Below are positions 16,277 to 28,200 of a stretch of DNA of 31,917 bases, in pieces. The stretch comes from a virus. Within the stretch, counting starts at the first letter, position 1, and every line of letters begins with the position of its first letter. The stretch is taken from the IMG/VR virus record IMGVR_UViG_3300020430_000057, positions 1 through 31,917 of that record; one strand, written 5' to 3'. The position numbers were made by a program, and so were the translations under genes. The notes under the pieces are model-generated. The model was not told the DNA's origin, did not search any database, and was given only the letters and a program-made list of their open reading frames with translations.

Positions 16277-19200
16277 TTAGAGGTAGTTCTTAAATTTCAA
16301 TGATTGCGTTCTGTTAACCAAACCAGAGGTTGATATTCCAGTCACACCATCATCACCATAGAAATCAAAACTCTTGGGATCTGGTCTCTCTGCAAATTCA
16401 ATAACACCCCAACTGTAGTTACCTAATGATGGCTCTCTCTGAGGTGTATCATCTATACCCGCATGATAATCATCAACATTACATACAATCCTTTTGATTG
16501 TTGTCGTGATACCAACACTCTCCTCATTGAAGACCGTCCTCATCTCTACAACTGCTAATGCAACCTCATAAACAGCATCAAGGAATGTGGTTGCTGTACC
16601 AACAGTGGAGGCAAATGTGCTCCCAAGTGATATATTTGTGTTACTTATCACAACACGATCACCAACATCAAGAGTGCTTACTGTTACAGCTGTTCCAACA
16701 AGTGAAAGATCTCTCATTGGAGATTCAGTTGGAATATATGTCTCAAAATAGATTTGCTTCTGTGATCCATCAGTGGTGGTTCCAATGCCGGTTACAACAC
16801 CGAAGTCTCCTTCGTATGATGTAACATTGATTGTCTCTGTTATGATTCTAGGTTCAGAGATGAGTACGAGGGGTTCTGTGCTATAATTAGTGCCACCGTC
16901 ATCAATGGTAACAGAGGTCACAATATCACCTGTTAGAGCGGCAGTGGCGGTTGCCTGAGTGCCTGTTTCAATACCAATAGTAACGGTTGGTATAAAGTCA
17001 TAACCTTTACCAGGATTTGGAATGTTTATTGCCGTGATTGTACCAGCAGTGCTAACAGTTGTTTCCGCAATAGCACCCTCAAACTCATTCTGTGATGTGA
17101 GTGTTATTCTGTTCTGGAAGGTTCTAAATGATGTTTCATTATTAGCGTCATACAAGGGTCTCACAGAATCAACATATACCTGAGTGGATGCAGTTCCCAC
17201 TGATGATGTGATATAGGATGTTGGGAAGATATTGGGCTCATATTTAATCCTATCCTTACCCACAAACTGACCGTTAATCTTTTTATCAACAGTTTGTCTA
17301 CACCAGGTAACTGGTCTTGTTGTGGTCTTATCAAAGGCAAGACCAGGACCTTCATAAACATTTGTAAGAAGAGCATCCACAGTAGTGATGCCTGCGACAA
17401 CCCTCTTATTCTGTTGAAGTATATCTGTTTGTCCTACTTCCGGGTTTGCATTCAATTGAACAGTATCACCAGTTTTAACTGTTTCAAGAACATCCCTAAA
17501 CACGACATCAGAATCACCACCACCCTTGTAGAATATGATTCTAGAAGAATCACCAGCGGGAACTCCCGATCTAGGACCTTTAGGTGCCTCATTAAATGTA
17601 ATCTGACTTCCTCCCTCAAATGTGTAAGATTCTCCAGGAACTTGAAGAATATCATTGATAAAGACAAGAAGTGTCTGGTCAACCTCAATGTTAGAATCCC
17701 TTGCTGCTACAATTGAAATTGGATTACCATTAAGAAGTAGTGGGAATACCCTATCCAAACCGTTAAAGTACATATCAATTCTATCAAGCACCTCAAATTC
17801 GCCGGGTGAGAAAGCATTGAACGAATCACTATAAACATCTTGAATAGTGATTTGGAATTCATCAAATGATAATGTGGGATCAAGAGGAATGCCAGTGGTT
17901 CCACCAGTGGGGACAGTCAAAATTTCCTGATTCTTGAACGCATATCCAGTGTGTTGAATCTCAAATTCAATGATACTTGAACCCTGACCAACCTTAATAT
18001 CAATGGTCGCACTCGTTCCGATACCAGTATTAGAGGAAGTGGAATATATCAGTGGAATATTATCATAGTTAAGTGGCTCTTCTATAATGACAACAGGAGG
18101 ATTGGATTGATCGAATCCACTACCAGGATTTGTTATGGTGACACTATCTACATTTCCATTAACTATGACTGCCTCACCAATATGAGTGTCAATAGGTACA
18201 ACACCATCATAAGTTTGAACACCCACAGTATAAGCAGTAACAACACCAGCCCTGTAACCAGAACCACTGTTTCCAATGCTGATGGATTGAATAGCACCGG
18301 AGCCTGAAACAACAGCAGTTCCACCAGCACCAATTAATGGTTGATAACCAAATCCTGCTGATGAACCAACTGATACAATCAATCCACCAATAGGTAGATT
18401 GCCCTGATTAGGATCATATCCAGTGGCAGTTCCAAGACCGGGATTAAACTGAGCAGTGGTTACACCAGCACTCTCAAGGTTAATATATTCTCCAACTTCA
18501 CCAACCTGAATACCCTGTTGTGACTGATAGATATTATTCAGCAAATAGATTGTGTTGGATGTGATGCCAGTTACATCATTACCACCCGTTTTCATCACAA
18601 ACTCACTAGTAATACCAGTAAACTGATCAGTAATATCATCAAATACAAAGTTCTTGCTATAGGTTTCCTCTGTGCTATCCTCTACACCCCTCTTGGTGAA
18701 CACCCTTCCACTAAATCTGGAATTTGTGGTGATACCAGTGAAGTCCCTTGCATCAGGTGGATTGGTTGTAGATGATACAGGAATTTTTCCATATGGGGCA
18801 CTGACAAAGTTCAATGTATTATCAGTAATTGTGTAGTTACCGGTAAACTTAGTAACTGCTGCACCTGCGGAATGGGTAGCAATAAGGGAACCAAGGATTG
18901 GTCTCTCCACAAACACTGTGGTTGCAGTTCCCACAACAAAGGATGTGACCCTCATAAACTCATCATCTATCTTGATTATATCATTTGATGCTATAGTATT
19001 AATTCCACTAGTGATGAACCGAGTATCAAAGACAATATCTTGGGAAAGTGTCGCATTGATATTAGTAGGGGTAATGGGTGCCTGAATCATATTGTCAATC
19101 GTAATCAGTGCTTTGGTATTCTGATTAATTGCAGTAATATAATGTGAGGTTCCAGAACCGACAGCATCAAACTCAATTTTTGTAGGAATGATCGACTGAG

Positions 19201-22200
19201 CAGCAGCAGGACTGGTGGCAAAACCAATGGCCTGATCACTTATCTTGATGGCAAACAAATCAGTTGGAAGTTGATTTACTACACCAACACTACCACCAAA
19301 ATCAGTTGGTTTAATACCGATTCTTGATGAAAGTCCAAGCACCTCATACTTGACTGCCTCACCAGTCTGGAAGAAGTGATTTGGTGATATGACAACACTG
19401 GATAATGTATTGACCCCAGTAACACCATCAAACTGTCTCTCAAAGATTTGATCACCATTATGTGTGAGATTAAAACTCTTCTTAATGTTAGTAAGTGTTC
19501 CTTGATAACTTCCAGAATATGTCCTAAAGAATCCATCATTATAGTCAATTTGATTTAAATCAACATCTGCAAGAGGTTCCCTTAGATTGACAAAGAAGGT
19601 TTTTACCTCAACAGCAATACCAGCATTTGGGGTGTAGACAACATGCACATCATTACCTGTGGTGGTCACACCAACTGTTCCCAGACCAACACTAGTTGCT
19701 ACGTTTCCATATTCAACTAAGTTTTGGACTGGCCTGGCCGTAGAGTTTAATACATTCAGTTCAAACATTTCATGATTATTATTTGCTGTATCTTCTACAC
19801 AAATAGCCATATATGATGCAGAATACGCTTCAGCGGTTGTTGTTTCATAACTGGAAATAATATGCTCGGTTGGTGAACCAGAGGATGGAATAGATTTATA
19901 ACTACTTCCAACCCTTGCGGTGGTCATTGATGTAAACCCAGTTGTGCTGGTGCCCCTTACGTGAGAAACAACCTGACTATATGATGTTGCTGCTATTCCA
20001 GGGTTTGGATGGAATATCAAATTAACATCAGAACCACTAATCTCTCCACTATATGTTCCAATACCTCCACTGAAACTTAATCCAGAATTTTCATCAATAT
20101 TATTGTATTCAACGATAAACACATCAGTGTCATCGTGAATAATATTAAGCTCAGCGAAGTGGAAATCATCACCAGATACCAAAAGATTCAAAATCTTATT
20201 TGATCTGAAACTTGTGCCAACAGAGACAATGGTTGTGTCTGTCCCTGTTGGTACATTAACCTCCTGAGAACTAAACTCAACAATGTCGCCAAAAGATGAT
20301 CCTGCCGCACCAACTGCCTCTGGTTCAAATGCAAAGCTGAAGGATGAAACGCTGTAGTTGTTTAAGGTAAATTTGATTGGATGGAATTCAAAATTCCATT
20401 CTTGAGAATCAATACCAACATCAACATCACCCAGATCAAGAACCGTAAATAGTTTACCATACTGGGTCAGATATGCTAAATCATCATCAACTATTGTGGT
20501 TCCAACTAACAACATTCTCTCATCAGTAAATGTTGTATCCTTTACAAAGAATAACTGTTTAGCAAATTTAACAGAAGTTGAAAAATCAGCGACATTAGAA
20601 AATGCTTCTGGACGGGCATTGCTATTGAATGAATCACTTACATCATCAATTTTGATTGCCCTATTACCCTGAGATTCAAAGAAGTCAGTCAGGATTACAT
20701 TTTCAAAAAATACTTTATCAGATAAAGATTTTCCATTTACCTGGAATATATTTTCTTGAGCATTATCGAAGTCATAATAGCAGTGAATATCACCCGATCC
20801 CACACAATCAACAGTAAATGATATTTGTGTGTCCTCAACATCTCTTACAAATGTAGAGGGTGATTCACTGACAACCTGTAGATCAGAAAACTTTCTAAAT
20901 CCAGCAGTATGATTCAGAGCACCAACAGTTTTATCCCATACATTGAGTGGTACTGGTGATTTAAGTGAATAGGAAAATCTTTGATAATATTCATTATCAG
21001 GAATCTTCTGTAATTCATCATTTAAGAATCCGGTGTTTCTTTCCCATCCATAGTTTATCGTGGTTCCGGCACCTGCTTTAATATCACCCTTGAAATCAAA
21101 TCTTTTAATAACAATTCCTTTGGTTTTAGATGAACTACCGGTGATAATATCCCCAACAAGAAGATCAACCTGAGACTTGATTTTTAAAATATTGGTGCTT
21201 TGATTAAACTTATCAATGACACCAACATTTGGACCCCAGGTTACTGTCTCATCTGTGAGGAATTTATTCTTCCTCAACTCAGAAGTATAAATGGGAAGAT
21301 GTTCCTCAGGAATAACCTTTGAAGAGTCAAATGATAATATGTTTCCAGGAACATCATTTTCTCCTAGTTTATCCTTCAATGTATATTCGACATACGCACC
21401 AGATCCACCAGCATTAGTTTTAACACCAACCACACTAAACAAATTATGTCTATATTGATCGGAGTTGTAACCTTTGCCGGTTGTTCCAATACCAATGTTG
21501 ATATTCTCAACATAAACTTTTCCACCAATATAAAATGGATACTCATCATCACTATTAAACTGGTTGGTTAAGTCTAGTTTTACGGTAGTCCCATTTCCAT
21601 CCAGAGTGATTGCACCGATATAGTAACCATTTGAGTTATTAACTGGAATGATTCTTGGTGGTGTATTAAAGAATCCGGTTGAGTTTGTGATGATTTTAAC
21701 CTCGGGATCACCTAACTCATAATCAAGAACACAATCAACAATATCATCAGTAAAACCATCCCTCACAACCAAGGAAGGTGCTGTAAGATAGTCAATACCA
21801 GATGAGGTAATACCAATCCTACTGAATGAGGAAAGTGCATCAATTTCAACAATCTCAGGAAGATTGGCAGTCGGTTTAAGGGTTTGATCAGTCGGGTAGT
21901 TCCATCCAATATTATTGGATTTGAACTTTTGATTGGTAATTCTGCCAATACTGGTTGACTCAGCAAAAAGTATTGCTCCTGCACCAGTATCCGTTTTTAT
22001 ATTGCTGATGCCTGGAAGTTGAGTATATCCGTAGTTGTTGTCAATCAGATCAATCTTCTTAATATCACCAAAGGCAGTTTTTGATGACGTTTGATAGTTT
22101 GGTATGGATGTGGTCTGATCATATGAAACTATCTCAGAGAATGCTCTAATATTAAAATCAAATGTTGTAGAGCCAATCCCCACAATCTTATGTCTGCCAT

Positions 22201-25200
22201 CAAGTTTTGATACTGACTTGAATATGGTATTATGTGAGATCACCTCAGTATCAATAACAAGTTTCTTCTCATCAAGTATGAATGACTCATTTTCAAGATT
22301 AAACTTGTAATACAGTGCTGGAGGAGTATCCTTCACTTTTATTCTAAGTGCTCCGTCTATTCCAACCACACCTGATGTCTCAACATCAAAATCAGAATCT
22401 TCTTCAGTGTTGAAATATTGATTCAGATAAAGGGGATCAGTAAAAATATCCATCTTAAATGCTGGATATCTAATTGAGTTTGATACAAATGACAGTGACT
22501 CATCAGAAAGATCAAAGAGAAGATTAGTGGTAGCATTTACGACAGGATTAATCTTGGAGATAGTACCAATACCAGCAGATGTAATATTGACAAAGTTTGG
22601 AGATACTTTATCAAGTTCAACCCTGTCCTCAACAAGTTTAATCGAAGTCGAGGTATCAAGATAGACATAATACATTTTCTCATTTACCAAACCACCTGAT
22701 GGAGCGGGTGATTGATAGATGATTTTATCACCAGTTCTAAATCTATTTGTGGATACTCCAATAGCATTGGTGGTCGTATTTACAGCGGATGCGGCAAATT
22801 CAAATGGATCAAATACGATCCTTCTATTAAAATTATTATACTTAACAGTGATTGTTTCTTCATTAGTTGGATTGAGTTGAAGATCAATAATGTCATCAAC
22901 AAATAGACCGTGGGTTCCAGCTGTGGAGACAACAACCTTAGTCCTCTCAGCACTTCCTGTAACTACATTTTCAAAATCAGTTTTCAAACTATGATACACA
23001 CCAGTTCCAGTAGATGTAAAATAAAATAGACCAATTATTTCATTTTCAATACCAAAATAACCTGATGTTGTAACACCGATCTTAGTTGATGAAAGACCAA
23101 TAAAGTTCTCACTGATTGGGGCAACAAACAGGGTTGAGTAGAAATCAAGATCCCTCTTAGGTTCATTCGATTCACCATTCCATATCTCTATGGATGTTCC
23201 ACCATTCTTATTATAAGTAACAGTTTCATTGATTCTAAATCCATGAGCAGGGAGATAAAGTTGTTGTTCGGGTGCAAAGATACTAGCAATGCCAGCGCCA
23301 GGATTACTGAACGTAAGTGTCTTACCAGCACCAGTTATTGCTTCACTACCAATTCCTAATGCCTCGGCAGGATCAAAGTAAAATTCAGTATTCTTTCTTA
23401 GAAGTTTTGTTGTCTTAAGTGTTCCAACGTTAATTGAGAATGACTTTGGATCTTGGAACAGGGGAACGTTACCAGTGTGAGCAATACCAGTTGTTCCATC
23501 CTGTTCTCTAAGAACTCTTACCCTATTATTAAGAGGATCACTGTTTAGAACCTTGACTCTTTCAGATGAAATGGTAATGATATCATTGGGTCTCATGAAT
23601 GGATACTGAAAAGCACCACCAACACTAAAATATGTAACTATACCAGTGTTTGCTGCTGTATCGACATCATCAAGGAGAATGTAAGAACCAGTGTTGATAC
23701 CAATCTGATAGAATCCATCAAGACCAGCAAAGTAATCAGATAGACCATCAATCCTAAGTTCAGTCCCATCAATCAATGAATGGGGCTGAGTCATGAATCC
23801 AACAAACTTATTTTCAACCCCGACATTCACAAATTCAATATCTGTAAACAGGGTTGTGGAAATATCCACATTATTAACCGGTTTACCACCAACTTTAGAG
23901 ACAGCAGCCCTGGCAGACCTACCATAGGTATCACCAGAGAACAGAATCTTGTCAGACACCTTATAGTTGCTTCCACCAGTTAGAATGCCAACATTGTCCA
24001 CACTACCCTGAGATGTCCCGGTGACCTCAATAATTTGCTCCCTTTCTTTATTGGAGTTGAAAATGTAATCATATCCACCAAATAACGAGTTAATCTTGTA
24101 TGCTGTTGTTATCCTTCTCCAACCATTTTCTACCAAATCATAACTAACATGATTTGATAATAGTTTGAAGTTGAAATCATTCTGCTTATGTTCAAAAGAA
24201 TCACCAATCAGATATGGGAATAATGGTTTTTTAATACCCTTGAATGGACCACTACTTTCGGTTAGTTCTGAAACGGTGGCAAAGTAAACAAATTTTCCAT
24301 TTGGATATTCTGGTGTCACACAGAATCTACCATTATTTTTGTTAAGATCTCCAATATCTGTAAAAACATAGTCCTCAACAAAGAATCCAAGAGGATACAG
24401 ACTTAGTGGTGGTCTATTGGGGGTAACTTTTGCCTCGTATCCACTCTTCATCCTCCTTACAGTGCCACCGGATTGGGTATCATATCCATAAGGACCGTAG
24501 ATTGGTGATCCATCGTATGCCCACCCAATAATTGGTGAGTGAAACTTATTATTAACTTCTAAATTGTTAACAAGTTTCAGATCGGGATGATTATATTGTG
24601 GTTCGCCATTGGATTTTAATCCATAGACTGCCGCCCTAAGATTTCTAGGAGCATATAGATGCGAAAGTTGTGTTGAGTTGTTTAAAGAACCGACTGTGAT
24701 GATACAATCATCACTTGTGAGATTCTTGAAGTTTTGTTCAAATTTATTGATAGTCCAGTTATTAATATTCGCAGATACTGATCCATCTATACCTGCCGCA
24801 TTTACAGTAATAAATGAATCACTCCTATAACCCACACCCCCATTAACAACGATGACAGATGTAATGACACCATTTGTCAAAACAGGAGTCAACTTACAGT
24901 ACAGCCCCCCTGTGACATCAAGTGTGGGTGGTGAGTTGTAACCACTACCACCCCTATTGACCACAACCTCTTTAATAGCACCATCAGCAACAATGGGTGT
25001 CAGTTGAGCACCACTTCCACTATCAAGAGTTGTGCTGGGCAATCTATTGAAGTTAAAAATCTCAGATGAACCATAACCAACACCAGATGTGGTCACATCA
25101 GCGTTGGTGATTTTTCCCCTGAATATTGGTTGAACAGAACAAATAATATCCTGCCCAAAACTGGTATTAAGACCAACCGCACCCTCAATACTTACAGTAA

Positions 25201-28200
25201 TTGGTTTATAGTTGAAACATCCATCACCCTCACTAGTGAGATCAACGCATATTGAGTTATCAAGATTATATCTTGTACCAAGTGATCCGGTGCTCTTCTC
25301 AAAAAGTTTAAATCTATCATCGTCAAGTTTACCAACCAGATATTCGGTATTGGTGCTTAATCCTCCGATATCAGTTGTTTTTTGGAAATAGCAAATAATC
25401 TCACCAGTTTCATATCCGTGGTTCTTAATCGTGATGATATCAAGTGCTGTGCTTACCCCAACAGCGGCAACAGTCTTTTCCCGATTTTTGTATCCAGCAC
25501 CAGGATTTGATACATTAATGGTGCTTACAATTTTCTTCCTTTCAACTGTTGAAAATGTTTGGGTGCCATTACCCAGACCAAGGAGTTGTACCGTGTTTAT
25601 TCCAGCAACAGCATCATCAAAACTTGGGAAGAGTCTGATCCTCCTGCCATCAATGACCTTAGAGAAATATGTCTGATTGGTGGTAAGACCCACGATTGGG
25701 TTTGGATTAGAATCATAGGTAACATGCTCAATATCCCTAAGATTGTGGAATGTTGTAAAACCGATGAAATCATCATCTAAATCCACACCACCTATCGTGG
25801 TGGTATAAGCAATCCCTGCTAGGAATGGGATAGAGTGTGAAACCTCTATCATATTGACATGTGCCTCAGCAGGAGTTGTTGGACTTCCTCCGCTGATTTT
25901 TACAATGGGTGTTTCAGTGTAATCAAATCCATTGTTTATGATTCTAAGTTCCTGAAGACCACCCTCAACTGAGATAGTTCCTGTTGCCCCAGTCCCAAAA
26001 TCGTCAGTGATATTTAAAACTGGTGGATTGATTACATCATAATCCTTTCCATCACTACTAACATCAAAAGATTCAATGCCACCATAGAAAATAACATCGT
26101 TTGATTTATAGTTCTCAATCTCTACGCCATTTATGAGTATGCCTGTGGAACCTGGTTTTGTTGTAAATGTTCCTGCTTCCCTAATCGGCTCGTCAATCTC
26201 CCTGTATATCTTTTGACCCAACACGGGTTTTTTATAGAATGGATAATAGGTAAACTTATTATCAGTGACTGTTCCTATGGGAACAATATAGTTTCTATTA
26301 AGCAGATTTGACTTACTCTCCGCAAGTCTAATACTGAAGGCATCAACCCTTTGAACAAAAAACACACCCTCTGGTAGATTGGTAAATCTGCTTCGTGTGG
26401 TAGAACTTATTGTACCATCATCAACTTGAATTGTTGTGGTGATATCATTATGATTATAATATACGGCATCACCAGTATATAATCCATGATCAGCACTTGT
26501 TGTGAGTGTGATTATGTCGAAGTTTGCCGCACCGGAAAATGTAAAAGTTTTGTTATCACACCTAATCTCATTAGCATATCTTGGGATGCTATTACATGCG
26601 ATGAGATTCTTCTCCCCCTTAGCATATACATTTAGTATATTTGCATTAAAATCATTGACACTGGTAAGTTTATTTGAATCGCCTTTCAAAAGTTGATTTT
26701 CCACCGAGAACTCATTTGATAGGGTGGCTACGGGAATGACAGTTACAACCTTAACGTTCAACACCGTATCTGAATCTATCGAGGTTATCTCTCCCTCAGT
26801 TACTCTTGATAGATGTTTGTCGGTGATGTTAATCTTGTATCCTACCCTATAATCATGTGCCTCAAAAAATGAGAGTTGGTAGATATTATTTCCAGGATTT
26901 ATCAGTGTGATTGATTTTACATCCAGTTTCGACTTTACATTGTAGAACCAATCTGACTTGGTATTATCCGATATACCAATGGTCTTAAGACTTATCCTAT
27001 CACCCTTCTCAATACCAAAGTTACTATCAACATATTCAATCTCCTTTAGGGTGGAGACTATTCTAAATCTAACCTGATTCCCAGTTCCCACACCCACATT
27101 TACGAATGAAAAATCATCCTTTCTCACATCAGTCGTTGAATTGAAATTGGATGTGGTTGTGGTTACTCCAAGAAACTGAGTGAGGTTCTTATCAGTGTAT
27201 GAAAGGATATTTTCTTCTCCATTCGTATCAACTAAGGATAGTGTTCCTGAGGAGGGGAAGTCAATGGTGGAGTCCACATCCAGAATAGTTGAACCAATAC
27301 TCACATCATTTAATAGTTTTGTTTTTGAGTTAGGTTCAAACTTACCAAAGATTGTTCCATCTACATCAATGTCCCTCTGGTAACCAGAATCAATGGATAT
27401 CTGATAGAAGTTTCCATCAACATTGAGTTTTTCAACCTTTGTGACAGTTCCCCTGGAACCTGTTGACTTCTGATATACGGTATGATTCTTAATCAGTAAT
27501 GGGTCACCAACATACTCCTCAATGACATAATCCTGACTAACAAGATAGTTAGCATCAGATGGTCTAATGAGGAAGTTATCTGGTTTGATTATCTCTACAT
27601 CTTCACCATAGATTGCCTTGAACAGGATCTTGAAAGAGTCATCAGTTCCTTTTGATTTGTAAAAACTATCTGCTGCCTTTACAAAATTCTTTTGATTCAG
27701 ATCGGTGGAAAGGGATCTTCTCTCAAATCCAGGTGTAATGAGTGTTTTTAACTTGTTAAAAAACTCCTGTAAGAACAGGACACTAAGATTTTTTACGGTT
27801 GCTCCAGACTTATGAGCGGCTGGAAGGGTTGATTGGAATGTTAGTTTATCAGGTATGATATTGTCGAGATACTGGGTTACACCACTAAATCCCCTTACAC
27901 AGTCTTCAAAAGTTGTTGTTGTCTTAGATCCATACTTGATAATCTCATTGTCAATCAATATGAGACCATTCTCATCTGGGAAATCATATGTAAAATTAGT
28001 AGTGCCAGAAAGGGTTATCGTGGTATCAAGGATTCCTACATCAGCACCCAACTGGGTCTCTAATCTAATATTAGCAAGTTCATCAACCTTGACATACTGA
28101 TCAAGATTTTGAATCAGATCTAGGGGACCGCCACCATTTTCCTGTGAAGTATAATATTCCTCTAAAAAATCAACCAGGAGTGGAAAGTCATCCCTCACAT

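Noticed and set aside
17294-17716. 140-residue plus-strand frame
   Set aside because: It is antisense to the giant gene, with composition expected from reading the complementary codons and no start signal.
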